From assembly GCF_022759005.1 (NCBI RefSeq), contig NZ_JAEMQA010000101.1, positions 1-38,430 on the forward strand: DNA of 38,430 nucleotides. Direction: 5' to 3'. Position numbers and translations under genes: made by a program. This document shows, piece after piece, positions 19,999-29,524 of this stretch. The stretch comes from Sulfuricurvum sp. (GTDB lineage: Bacteria; Campylobacterota; Campylobacteria; Campylobacterales; Sulfurimonadaceae). The notes under the pieces are model-generated. The model was not told where the DNA came from. It ran no database searches and saw only the letters and a program-made list of their open reading frames with translations. Position 1 is the stretch's first letter, and each line of letters opens with the position of its first letter.

Positions 19999-20898
19999 TT
20001 AGCTCATATTTAATAATTGTGGAATAACGAGCCAAACGTGTTTGCTCACCCACAAACCGACCAATGCCGATACGGCTGCGATTTTTAACAAATAATACGA
20101 TTTGTTTTTCAAACTTAAGCATACGAGAGCCATAGGAATCAAGAACGCCAGAACTTGTCCAATCCAGAACATCGCGGTGTATTCGCCCCCTTTTACAAAC
20201 GCTAATGTCGCGGCGACCTCTTCGGCTTTCATTCCGCCGAAGATATACTCTGACATATAGAGAATAAACGCTGCCGCTGCACTAAAGCCGAGTACTAGCG
20301 CCAAATCTTTTTTGACCGCTTCAGAAAATTTATTGCCACCGAGGAGAAGCATCGTTGCCGATCCCGCAAGGAGCGCTGCCAAAATCATTTGTGCCGATTC
20401 GGTAGGCATTTGCCACAACTCACGCGCTGTTGCTTCTGCCATTAAACCTGCGGTGTACAATGTGACCGGAATCGCCAACAATGTCGTCCATCCGAGCAAC
20501 TTATCGTACATCGCTTCGTCTTTTTTCATGTAGATTGCATACGTCATCGCCAAAAGAAGTCCGACAAATCCTGTTGCCATCCATGCACCGATCGTAATCG
20601 CCGACGTCAAGTGCGGATAGAAGAAAATGTGCCAAAAACGGAACATTTGGTGCAAATCGATGACCGTAAAGAACAAGAAAAGGTGAATGAATACAATCGA
20701 AATCACCACTGCAGGGAACCGGATAAAGCCGGTTTGTTCCGGATACTTTTTCAACAAAAAGAACGTGAGGAAAATGATACCAGTACCGACACTTTTTGCC
20801 CACATATTCATTGTAATAATCCAGCCCCAAAATACGCTAGGAAGAGCAACGTCAAGGACTACGATCGCATTGGTTGCCGCAAGTGTTTCGTGTACCAT
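19999..20898 (-). CDS. NrfD/PsrC-family membrane anchor subunit
   Basis: About eight hydrophobic segments; located between FeS and catalytic subunit genes. Confidence 0.85.
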   Translation of the reverse strand: MVHETLAATNAIVVLDVALPSVFWGWIITMNMWAKSVGTGIIFLTFFLLKKYPEQTGFIRFPAVVISIVFIHLFLFFTVIDLHQMFRFWHIFFYPHLTSAITIGAWMATGFVGLLLAMTYAIYMKKDEAMYDKLLGWTTLLAIPVTLYTAGLMAEATARELWQMPTESAQMILAALLAGSATMLLLGGNKFSEAVKKDLALVLGFSAAAAFILYMSEYIFGGMKAEEVAATLAFVKGGEYTAMFWIGQVLAFLIPMALVCLSLKNKSYYLLKIAAVSALVGLWVSKHVWLVIPQLLNMS

Positions 20899-21536
20899 TA
20901 GTGATGTCCTCCTAAATGGATATGGGTAAGGTTGTTAAATAGGTTGTGCCCTTCTCCACGGAATGATGCCAGTGGGTTAAGTTGAACGTTACCGCCGCCG
21001 ACATAGAAGTGGTGAGGGTCAGTCCCTTTTTCAGGTTTACGTACTTGTACGTCACCTTGGTGTTGTTGAATATATTTGCTGATATTCGAGGTAGGATCAT
21101 CCAAATCACCGAAAATATTGGCTTCAACCGGACATGCTACGACACATGATGGCATCATGCTGCTTGCAATACGGTGTGCACAATAAGTACATTTGTCTGC
21201 CGTTTGAGTTTGTGGATCGATGTAGATCGCACCGTAAGGACATGCCATTACACATCCCGCACATCCGATACAACGCTCTTTATCGATATTCACAATACCG
21301 TTTTCGAGATAATGCAATGCACTAACCGGACAAATGCGTTCACACGGTGCATTAGCACAGTGATTACATCGAAGCGGAGTAAACGTCCGTTTTGTCTCAG
21401 GGAATGCTCCCACATCAACATATTTAACACGTAGTCGCCATGTACTAAGTGGAACTTCGTTTTCCACTTTGCACGCGATCTCACAGCCCTTACACCCCAT
21501 ACAGAGGTGAAGGTCCACCAAGAAACCTAACTGCAT
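20898..21536 (-). CDS. 4Fe-4S ferredoxin subunit (DmsB/PsrB-like)
   Basis: Four Cys motifs: 'CMGCKGCEIAC', 'CNHCANAPCERICP', 'CIGCAGCVMACP', 'CTYCAHR...CVVACP'; start/stop overlap with the NrfD gene. Confidence 0.92.
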   Translation of the reverse strand: MQLGFLVDLHLCMGCKGCEIACKVENEVPLSTWRLRVKYVDVGAFPETKRTFTPLRCNHCANAPCERICPVSALHYLENGIVNIDKERCIGCAGCVMACPYGAIYIDPQTQTADKCTYCAHRIASSMMPSCVVACPVEANIFGDLDDPTSNISKYIQQHQGDVQVRKPEKGTDPHHFYVGGGNVQLNPLASFRGEGHNLFNNLTHIHLGGHH

Positions 21537-21572
21537 ATATTCTCCTTATTCCTGATTCACGCTGCTATCACA

Positions 21573-21590
21573 CATATCATAAGTGATATG
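21573..21590. promoter_or_regulatory. Perfect palindrome upstream of the molybdoenzyme operon, candidate operator
   Basis: CATATCA-TAAG-TGATATG, 37-54 nt upstream of the first start codon (21536). Confidence 0.4.
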
Positions 21591-21730
21591 AATAATCTTT
21601 ATTTGATGCTGTGATTACAGGCATTTAACGGCATTTCTGCTGGATTCATGATAGCCAAAATAGAATAAACTCAAACTAAATGCAAAACCCATTTTGCTAT
21701 AACTTTTTGATATGTTACCATTTGTAAAAA

Positions 21731-21755
21731 TAAACTCTCACCATTAGAGAGTTTA
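21731..21755 (-). terminator. Rho-independent terminator of hisD
   Basis: 9-bp stem TAAACTCTC / GAGAGTTTA with 7-nt loop, followed on the minus strand by TTTTTAC. Confidence 0.7.
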
Positions 21756-21769
21756 ATAATAGAGGGATT

Positions 21770-23062
21770 TTAGAGGCCTAAGCGGCAGCGGACAGAAGCC
21801 TCGTGTGCTCCTAATCCTTCGGTATGGGCGATCAGTGCACACGCTTCACCGATCTCATTGATTGCTTGGCGCGAAAATGAAATGATGGAAGATTTTTTCA
21901 TAAAATTCTCCACCCCCAGCGGAGAATAAAACTTCGCCGTTCCTCCCGTTGGAAGAGTATGATTCGGTCCCGCGACATAATCACCGATCGCTTCAGGGGT
22001 ATAGTGACCGAGGAAAATGGCTCCGGCATGTTTTATCGACGGCAAAAGGGCAAAAGGGTTATCCGTTGCGACCTCAAGGTGCTCCGGAGCTACTTCATTC
22101 ATTAATTTAACCGCTTCTTCCATCGATTCGGTCACAATGATCGCAGCACGCTCATGGATCGATTTGCGGGCAATTTCTTCGCGAGGAAGTTTTTTGAGCC
22201 AAACCTCGATCTCTGCCGCACAGGTATTCGCAAATTTTTGCGACGGTGTGATCAAAATTGAGCTTGCCATCTCATCGTGCTCCGCCTGAGAGAGAAGATC
22301 GATTGCGATATGCGACGGATTTGCCGAATCATCAGCCAAGACCCCGATCTCGCTTGGTCCTGCGATCATGTCGATATTCACCTCACCAAAGACCATTTTT
22401 TTTGCCGTAGCAACAAAAATATTACCCGGACCGGTGATGACGTCCACTTTTGGAATCGTTGCGGTTCCATATGCCATAGCGGCGATTGCGCTCGCTCCGC
22501 CCACTTTGAACACTTCAGTGACTCCACATAAATGGCATGCTGCCAAAAGAAGCTCATTGGGTTCATTATCCGGTGTCGGAGTGGTGACCACAATATGTTC
22601 TACCCCTGCAACCTGTGCGGGGATGACGTTCATAAGCAATGAACTCGGATAAGCCGCTTTCCCACCGGGAATATACAAACCTGCACGGTCGACCGGAGTC
22701 ACTTTTTGTCCCAAAATCGTCCCGTTGGCTTCGGTATCAAACCAGCTTTTTGGCAATTGTTTTTCGTGATAGCTACGAATACGCTCATACGCCAAATGCA
22801 ACGATGACTTCAACGTCGGTTCTAATGCTTCATATGCTCGTTTCATCTGCACTGCATCAATACGTAATTCTGCCCCCGAAGAGGGTGTCCAACGGTCAAA
22901 TTTAGAAATATGCCCGATGAGTGCATCATCACCATCGGTACGAATGTCGTCAATCAACCCTTTAACAATCGATGAAACATGCTCCATATCCATTTTACCA
23001 CGCCCTAAAAGCTCCCTGAACACGGAATCGAATGTTACATCATTGGTATGTATCAAAGTCAT
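21770..23062 (-). CDS. hisD: Histidinol dehydrogenase
   Basis: 'GRAGLYIPGGKAAYPSSLLMNVIPAQVAGV', 'DMIAGPSEIGVLAD', 'GPNHTLPTGGTAKFYSPLGVENF'. Confidence 0.97.
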   Translation of the reverse strand: MTLIHTNDVTFDSVFRELLGRGKMDMEHVSSIVKGLIDDIRTDGDDALIGHISKFDRWTPSSGAELRIDAVQMKRAYEALEPTLKSSLHLAYERIRSYHEKQLPKSWFDTEANGTILGQKVTPVDRAGLYIPGGKAAYPSSLLMNVIPAQVAGVEHIVVTTPTPDNEPNELLLAACHLCGVTEVFKVGGASAIAAMAYGTATIPKVDVITGPGNIFVATAKKMVFGEVNIDMIAGPSEIGVLADDSANPSHIAIDLLSQAEHDEMASSILITPSQKFANTCAAEIEVWLKKLPREEIARKSIHERAAIIVTESMEEAVKLMNEVAPEHLEVATDNPFALLPSIKHAGAIFLGHYTPEAIGDYVAGPNHTLPTGGTAKFYSPLGVENFMKKSSIISFSRQAINEIGEACALIAHTEGLGAHEASVRCRLGL

Positions 23063-23073
23063 TGCTTCTCCCT

Positions 23074-23487
23074 TTATTTTTGCGGCGTGTTGGTTTTATA
23101 TTCTTGCTTAACAATCTCAAGCGCTTTTAAAAACTCATCGCTCTCGATAGCCCCCATAATCGGTTCAAACATCGGCGTTCTCTCTTTTATAAACCATGTT
23201 GCCGGTGTCCCCTGAGTCATAAGCGACGGCGGAACGCTCCCTTCATCCACTACCCCTTCGTAACTTACGAAATCACGGTTCAATACGGCAACAACTTTTT
23301 GGTTTTTAAGTGTCTTTTGCTTGAGGACATCACACCATCGGCATCCGTTTTTGGTCACCAGTACCATTAAAGGTTTTTTCTCTTTGATAGAGCGTTCAAC
23401 AGCCGAAGAAATATTCTTTTCCCATTTAACCTCTGCCGCATACAATGAGATCATTGATAGCGCAAGCAACCATAGTATTTTTATCAT
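23074..23487 (-). CDS. Exported thioredoxin-fold protein with CRWC motif
   Basis: Signal peptide; 'KKPLMVLVTKNGCRWCDVLKQKTL'; cis-Pro-like 'GTPATWFI'. Confidence 0.82.
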   Translation of the reverse strand: MIKILWLLALSMISLYAAEVKWEKNISSAVERSIKEKKPLMVLVTKNGCRWCDVLKQKTLKNQKVVAVLNRDFVSYEGVVDEGSVPPSLMTQGTPATWFIKERTPMFEPIMGAIESDEFLKALEIVKQEYKTNTPQK

Positions 23488-23996
23488 TTTAATTTTACCT
23501 TTTTTAGAATCTCTTTGGCAATTTTAGGAATCTCTTTGTTCTCAACGTCGATCACGATATCGGCTACTTTTAGATACAGCGGTAAACGCTCTTCATACAA
23601 AGCACGCGCTTTCTCAATGTCTTGAAACAAAGGTCGTTTTTTGAGTTTTTTCTCGGCGTTCGGATGTTCCAAAATGCGCCGATAAATAACATCAAAAGGG
23701 GCATTCAATAATACTATCGTCCCTACTTTTTTCAGATTAGGAACTTTATAAAATCCCCCTCCGGTAGAAATCAAAGTATTATCGACATTTTTTTTGAGCC
23801 AACGCGCCACTTTCCGTTCAAGTGCACGGAAGTACGGCTCTCCCTCTTCAGCGAAAATCTTTTTGATACGGCGATTTTCCATGCTCTCGATAATATCATC
23901 CGTATCCAATGCTACCATTTTGGAAACTTTGACAATCTCCCGCGCTACGGAACCCTTACCAACTCCCATAAAACCGATTAGGACAATGTTTTTCAT
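23484..23996 (-). CDS. aroK: Shikimate kinase
   Basis: 'IVLIGFMGVGKGSVARE' P-loop, 'DTDDIIE', 'ISTGGGFY', 'RPLF'. Confidence 0.9.
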   Translation of the reverse strand: MKNIVLIGFMGVGKGSVAREIVKVSKMVALDTDDIIESMENRRIKKIFAEEGEPYFRALERKVARWLKKNVDNTLISTGGGFYKVPNLKKVGTIVLLNAPFDVIYRRILEHPNAEKKLKKRPLFQDIEKARALYEERLPLYLKVADIVIDVENKEIPKIAKEILKKVKLK

Positions 23997-24059
23997 AAAT
24001 TCTCTACTGTTGGTTTATAATGATGACATCATATCATGCATTAACTTAGGAGTATTTTC

Positions 24060-24368
24060 TTGATTCAACTCAATAATTTATCAATCGCCCCTTACCCGAA
24101 TGAAGAAGCAGAAACATTTACCACCCTTTTTGAAAACACGTCACTCAAAATAGAGGCCATCCGATCTTGGTTAAAAAACCCCGGAGAACTCTATAATCAG
24201 GATCGAGACGAATGGGTGTTGTTGGTAGAGGGGGAAGCCGAATTGGAAATCGAGGATCAAATACTGAAATTATGCAAAGGGGACTATCTGCTCATCCCAA
24301 AATATACCTCGCACAGGGTACGTTCTACAGCCAAAGATACCCTTTGGCTCGGTATCTTTAGCTCTTGA
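24060..24368 (+). CDS. Cupin-domain protein
   Basis: '[38 protein letters not shown]' cupin motifs; TTG start. Confidence 0.8.
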   Translation: MIQLNNLSIAPYPNEEAETFTTLFENTSLKIEAIRSWLKNPGELYNQDRDEWVLLVEGEAELEIEDQILKLCKGDYLLIPKYTSHRVRSTAKDTLWLGIFSS

Positions 24369-25971
24369 ATTCGTTGATTCGCGCAGAAAGCGATTGAGCA
24401 ACTTGCATCAATTGTGCCGAATCGCTCTGAATTTGCTCGACACTTTTTTGATTTGATTCGGAAACCACATTGATTTGTGAAATTTTTTCAATGATCCACT
24501 CAATATGACCGACCATTTCAACCGAATCGTTGTGCGAGCGTTGTGCGACACCGACAGAGCGCTCCATCTCTGAGGATGTTGCAGAGATTTTCTCTTCCAC
24601 TTCGTTGGAAATGGCCGTCAGTGTATTCATATTTTTCGCGTTTTCACCCATTTTGTCACTCACATCGTTGATCGATTGAACAATCGTTCCGACACTGATT
24701 TCAATCTCGGTCAAACTTTTTTGGGTACGTTCTGCCAATTTACGCACTTCATCCGCAACAACAGCGAATCCGCGTCCATGTTCACCGGCGCGCGCGGCTT
24801 CAATCGCTGCATTAAGAGCCAAAAGATTGGTCTGATCAGCAATATCTTTGATGACACCGAGAACATTTTTGACCTGATCGGCATCATTGCGAAGTGAAAT
24901 AAGCTGCGAAGACATCTCTTGCTCTGTTTCGATGTACCCCTCTACTTCACCGACCAAACGATACAACGCATCTTTAGCCGTTACCAACTCTTCGTTGGCA
25001 TTGGCAACGTTGCGTTGTGTTTGTTCCGAAATCGCGATCGCACCGGAGAGAATTTCTTTGATCGATTGGCTTTTTTGGGTCGTCGATTCAACGATTTGAC
25101 GCTCTTGCTCAACTCCGCCGGAGATAGTACGGGTAGCGTCGGTAATCGTTGTCGCGATCATTGAGTTCTGTTTTCCGAGATCTTTGACTTCATTAACCGT
25201 TTCTTGAACCATCGAGACAAAATTATTCACGGCGGTTGCGGCATCGGCAAATTCATCTTTTTTGACAACTTCAAGCCGTTTGGTTAAATCTTTATCCCCG
25301 CTTACTAATGCTCCGATACGATTTCGTAGCCCTTCGAGAGGTTGAAGCACCTCTTTTCCGAAGAAAATATTCATAACCACAATAAATGCGATGACGACAA
25401 TGCTCAATGCAATCAATAAAATGGTTTGTGTTTTATTGATTTTCGCATCGTTTTTCTCAAGAGAAATAACCAAATCCATAACCCCAAGAACATGTCCGGC
25501 TTCTACATTCGTATGACATGCGGTACAACGCTGCTCAGCAACGAGAGGCTGTAAAAGGCGGATCGTATGCTCTCCGTTATCTATTTTTTCAAGAACTTGG
25601 GGTTTTTTCGTTTTAAATACGTCTTGGATCATCGGTTCATCGCTGAACTTTGCATCCGGAGCTAACAGATCGATAACCGCTTGGGATTTTTCCACTTTTA
25701 AAGCAGCAATCCCGTCAATTTTTTGTGCTTTTGTAATCGCATCCGCAACAATCGCAGGATCCCCTGCGAGCATACTACCCGTCAAGGTTTGAAAAATTGA
25801 TTCACTTAGCATGGTCAAAGAGCGTTTTGCTGTCTCATTTGAAAAATCACGAAAGGTTGTCGTCAGGTACCAATAGATAGCTCCAAGCCCCACAAAACTA
25901 AACAAAAGTGTTGAAAAAAATATTTTTGATTTGACAGTATTGAACACCCTAAGCTCCTCTGTTATTATCAA
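24358..25971 (-). CDS. Methyl-accepting chemotaxis protein with periplasmic CXXCH sensor domain
   Basis: '[19 protein letters not shown]', HAMP-like region, signalling hairpin '[43 protein letters not shown]'. Confidence 0.93.
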   Translation of the reverse strand: MIITEELRVFNTVKSKIFFSTLLFSFVGLGAIYWYLTTTFRDFSNETAKRSLTMLSESIFQTLTGSMLAGDPAIVADAITKAQKIDGIAALKVEKSQAVIDLLAPDAKFSDEPMIQDVFKTKKPQVLEKIDNGEHTIRLLQPLVAEQRCTACHTNVEAGHVLGVMDLVISLEKNDAKINKTQTILLIALSIVVIAFIVVMNIFFGKEVLQPLEGLRNRIGALVSGDKDLTKRLEVVKKDEFADAATAVNNFVSMVQETVNEVKDLGKQNSMIATTITDATRTISGGVEQERQIVESTTQKSQSIKEILSGAIAISEQTQRNVANANEELVTAKDALYRLVGEVEGYIETEQEMSSQLISLRNDADQVKNVLGVIKDIADQTNLLALNAAIEAARAGEHGRGFAVVADEVRKLAERTQKSLTEIEISVGTIVQSINDVSDKMGENAKNMNTLTAISNEVEEKISATSSEMERSVGVAQRSHNDSVEMVGHIEWIIEKISQINVVSESNQKSVEQIQSDSAQLMQVAQSLSARINEFKS

Positions 25972-25977
25972 TGTCTA

Positions 25978-27351
25978 TTATTGTACCGTATATCGATCAC
26001 CTTTTTGCGGCAATGTAACGATTCCCTCTAAACTTTGCATTTTGACCGGTAAATTCATCGGTCGGCGCATCGATATCGGATCAACTTTGCTGACACTAAA
26101 ATGGAGATGCGGACCGCTGCTATTACCCGTATTACCCGAATAACCGATCAAATCTCCTTTGAGAACTTTTTGACCGATTTGAACAGCGGCACCCCCCTGT
26201 TTCAAATGGTAATAGTTACCCATCGTTCCGTCACTGTGTTCAATAATAACATAATTGGCATATTGGCGGTATTCTGCTCCGACACCGCCGAAATTATTGC
26301 TCCCCTCTGCACCCACAACAATCCCCTCACGCGCCGCATAGATAGGTGTCCCGACCGGGACAGGAAAATCAACCGCATAGGCGGAAAGCCCTTTATGGGT
26401 AAATTCTCCATTATACCCTTGCGAGACACTGACACACGCACCTTTTGCAAAAGGGAGTCTATAGAGGTAACTGTCCTTATGTACCGCAAATGCCGATCCT
26501 CGGACCCATCCATACGATGAGCGATAGTTCACCGGAGACTCCGATGATATGCGGGATAATTCCAAGACCCGTTTTTTACTCCGTCCGGGGATCTCGATAA
26601 ACAACGGAATTTTTCCGGAAGCTTTGAGATTGTTCAGATATTCGAAATCGATACTCATGGTTACCGTATAAGGGTTTAAGTTTTCTGCTTCAAACTCAAA
26701 CCCTCCCATTTTAGTTGATTCAGCACTCAAAATAACGCTGTTTCGTGAACCAATTTGGGCCAGTTTCTTTACGCTGGAAACTTCGGAGCGTTTAAGAATA
26801 CGTAAATGTTCTTCATACGCTTGCTCTTGTTCAACAGCGATTTTGATACTTTTCTCTTCCAGCTCCTGCTGCTCACACAGTGCATCAATGCTTTGAATCG
26901 AATGGTGGGGATAATTTTTTTGATAAAAAGCGATCACCTCAGAACGGATACGGGGATGGTTCAGCGGATCGAGAGGGGCGGAAATCAACTCTTCAAAGCT
27001 CTTTTTATCACTATGTTCTATGGCAGAATTGAGCGATTTGCGATAGATCAAATCGATCGATTCTTTCACTTGAGACAGTTCGCGTAAATCTTTCAAATAG
27101 TTGCCTAAACGTTCATCATCGGCTTTATTCACACCGGAGAGCTCTTTGCCGACACTCAAGGTTGTCTCGAGTTTAGTCAAAAAACTGCGCAAAATCTGCT
27201 TGTTGGGCTCCATCACCGGTTTTTGACTCAGTTTTTCGATAGACGCTGTACTTTTTTGAAGCGGCTCAGAGAGGGTATTAAAAACAATAGGGGTGGAGGC
27301 GGCAAATACGATCCCATACCATACGACAAGGAAAATCCCTATACGACCCAC
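25978..27351 (-). CDS. M23 (LytM-type) peptidase
   Basis: N-terminal signal/anchor, 'HKGLSAYAVDFPVPVGTPIYAAREGIV', 'GNYYHLKQGG', 'GNTGNSSGPHLHFSV'. Confidence 0.9.
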   Translation of the reverse strand: MGRIGIFLVVWYGIVFAASTPIVFNTLSEPLQKSTASIEKLSQKPVMEPNKQILRSFLTKLETTLSVGKELSGVNKADDERLGNYLKDLRELSQVKESIDLIYRKSLNSAIEHSDKKSFEELISAPLDPLNHPRIRSEVIAFYQKNYPHHSIQSIDALCEQQELEEKSIKIAVEQEQAYEEHLRILKRSEVSSVKKLAQIGSRNSVILSAESTKMGGFEFEAENLNPYTVTMSIDFEYLNNLKASGKIPLFIEIPGRSKKRVLELSRISSESPVNYRSSYGWVRGSAFAVHKDSYLYRLPFAKGACVSVSQGYNGEFTHKGLSAYAVDFPVPVGTPIYAAREGIVVGAEGSNNFGGVGAEYRQYANYVIIEHSDGTMGNYYHLKQGGAAVQIGQKVLKGDLIGYSGNTGNSSGPHLHFSVSKVDPISMRRPMNLPVKMQSLEGIVTLPQKGDRYTVQ

Positions 27352-27430
27352 CGCTTACCTCTTTTTATTTTAATTCTAACATTATTCCTCTAACGTTATA
27401 ATATCGTCAATTTTAACAGTGGGGTAAACA

Positions 27431-28513
27431 ATGTCCGTAAAAATCTTAGATGTAATGAAACCGGGAGTCCTCTTCGGTGATGATGTGCAAAAACTCTTTG
27501 AAATTGCAAAACAAGAGGGGTTTGCACTCCCAGCGGTCAATGTGGTCAATACCGACTCGATCAACGGTGTCCTCGAAGCGGCTAAACTGGTCAACTCTCC
27601 CGTTATCATCCAATTTTCCAACGGCGGTGCCAGCTATTTCGCGGGAAAAGGGCTCAGCAACACCGATGAAAAAGCGGCTATCGCCGGTGCGATCAGCGGA
27701 GCGATGCACGTTCATATGATGGCGGAAGCGTACGGCATCCCTGTTATTCTTCATACCGACCACGCGGCACGCAAACTCCTCCCGTGGATCGATGCGTTGC
27801 TCGATGCGGGTGAAAAACACTATGCACAATACGGCAAACCGCTTTTCAGCTCTCACATGCTTGACCTCTCCGAAGAGTCTCTCGAAGAAAACGTTGAAAC
27901 GTGCGTAGCATACATGAAGCGCATGGATAAAATCGGGATGACATTGGAGATCGAACTCGGTGTTACCGGTGGTGAAGAAGACGGCGTCGATAACTCCAAC
28001 ATCGATAATGCCCTCCTCTACACTCAACCTGAAGATGTCGCGTATGCGTATGAAAAACTCAGCGCGGTGAGCAACCGATTCACCATCGCCGCATCGTTTG
28101 GAAACGTCCACGGTGTTTATAAACCCGGAAATGTCGTCCTCACTCCGATCATCCTAAACAACTCCCAAAAATATATCCAAGAAAAATTTGCCACTGCTTC
28201 AGACAAGCCCGTTAACTTCGTATTCCACGGCGGTTCGGGCTCTACCCACGCCGAAATCCGCGAGGCGATTAGCTACGGCGTCATCAAAATGAATATCGAT
28301 ACCGATACCCAATGGGCAACATGGGAAGGGGTCAAAGATTATTATGAAAAATACAAAGATTACCTCCAAGGGCAAATCGGAAATCCTGAGGGTGAAGAAA
28401 AACCGAACAAAAAATACTACGACCCGCGCAAATGGCTCCGTTACGGACAAGTCGCCCTGGTCAACCGTGTCAAAGTAGCGTTTGAAGATTTGAACGCGAT
28501 CGGTAGAAATTAA
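27431..28513 (+). CDS. fba: Class II fructose-bisphosphate aldolase
   Basis: 'FALPAVNVVNTDSINGVLEAA', 'VILHTDHAARK', 'SSHMLDLSEES', 'FHGGSGST'. Confidence 0.96.
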   Translation: MSVKILDVMKPGVLFGDDVQKLFEIAKQEGFALPAVNVVNTDSINGVLEAAKLVNSPVIIQFSNGGASYFAGKGLSNTDEKAAIAGAISGAMHVHMMAEAYGIPVILHTDHAARKLLPWIDALLDAGEKHYAQYGKPLFSSHMLDLSEESLEENVETCVAYMKRMDKIGMTLEIELGVTGGEEDGVDNSNIDNALLYTQPEDVAYAYEKLSAVSNRFTIAASFGNVHGVYKPGNVVLTPIILNNSQKYIQEKFATASDKPVNFVFHGGSGSTHAEIREAISYGVIKMNIDTDTQWATWEGVKDYYEKYKDYLQGQIGNPEGEEKPNKKYYDPRKWLRYGQVALVNRVKVAFEDLNAIGRN

Positions 28514-28551
28514 TCTTAACTCAATATTTTAAAGTCAAAAATGGTGAGAAA

Positions 28552-28569
28552 ATCCCGCAAGTGCGGGAT
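28552..28569. terminator. Bidirectional terminator between fba and the PPIase gene
   Basis: ATCCCGC-AAGT-GCGGGAT flanked by A-rich left side and ATTTTT right side between convergent genes. Confidence 0.75.
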
Positions 28570-28589
28570 ATTTTTGAGGATAGAAAGAG

Positions 28590-29432
28590 TTATTTTGCGT
28601 AGACGATTTTTGCTTTAGCGCGGAGATCTGCCATTTTTTTCTCCATCGCCGCTTTGAATTTGTCCATTTTTAAACGTTGCTCAATAAAATTTTTCACTTC
28701 ATCAAACCCGAGTTTTTTTGCCGGTTTTTTATCTTCGATATAGATAACATGGTACCCGAATTGGCTTTGAACCGGAGTCGACGAAATGGTCCCCTCTTTC
28801 ATAGCAAATGCCGCATCATTAAACGACGGTACCATTTGCCCGCGAGGGAAATAACCGAGATCCCCTCCTTTTGCAGCACTCGGTCCAGTCGATTTTGATT
28901 TTGCCTGTGCGATGAATTCATTTCTGAGTTTATCACCGCTTAGCCCCTTCATGCTTTTGATGATCGCTTGCGCTTCAGATTCCGATTTGACCAAAATATG
29001 ACGTGCGCGGATTTTTTCTTTATCGACGAACTCTTCTGGGTTAGCATCATAGTATGCTTTAACCTCTTTTGGATCGACTTTAATCGCTTCAAATTGTTGC
29101 TGTTCCCATACTTTTGCCGCCAATTGGACTTTTAAACGGCTCACAAGAGCTTCTAGCTCTTGTTTATACTCTTTTGTATCCAGTACACCGGTGCGTTGAG
29201 CATCATCATATACAAGCTCCTGCGCAATCATCCCTTCGATAATTCGCTGACGCAATTCATTTTGCTTCTCTGCGGGAAGCGTATCGAAACGCCCTTGCGT
29301 TCCTTCCATCAACACTTTATTCACTTCATCCGAGGTAATTTCATTACCATTAACCGTTGCCAAAACAGCTGCTGATGCACTTGTCGCACCCAACAATAAT
29401 CCTAAAATCCAAGCGGCATAATATCGCTTCAT
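28590..29432 (-). CDS. Exported parvulin-type peptidyl-prolyl isomerase (PEB4/CBF2/SurA-like)
   Basis: Signal peptide from internal ATG 29432 ('MKRYYAAWILGLLLG'), 'ARHILVKSESEAQAI', 'GGDLGYFPRGQMVPSFNDAAFAM', 'FGYHVIYIEDKK'. Confidence 0.92.
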   Translation of the reverse strand: MKRYYAAWILGLLLGATSASAAVLATVNGNEITSDEVNKVLMEGTQGRFDTLPAEKQNELRQRIIEGMIAQELVYDDAQRTGVLDTKEYKQELEALVSRLKVQLAAKVWEQQQFEAIKVDPKEVKAYYDANPEEFVDKEKIRARHILVKSESEAQAIIKSMKGLSGDKLRNEFIAQAKSKSTGPSAAKGGDLGYFPRGQMVPSFNDAAFAMKEGTISSTPVQSQFGYHVIYIEDKKPAKKLGFDEVKNFIEQRLKMDKFKAAMEKKMADLRAKAKIVYAK

Positions 29433-29524
29433 TGCTATCCTTGTATTTCCTCTCACTCTAAGGGGAATTTTGATCTCGGCATTATAATACATTCGTCAGT
29501 ATAGTATGCAAAAAACAATCAATA

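Noticed and set aside
27446-28111. 221-aa antisense ORF overlapping fba
   Set aside because: Lies fully opposite the strongly supported fba gene; composition is what codon bias in the sense gene produces, with no recognisable motif.
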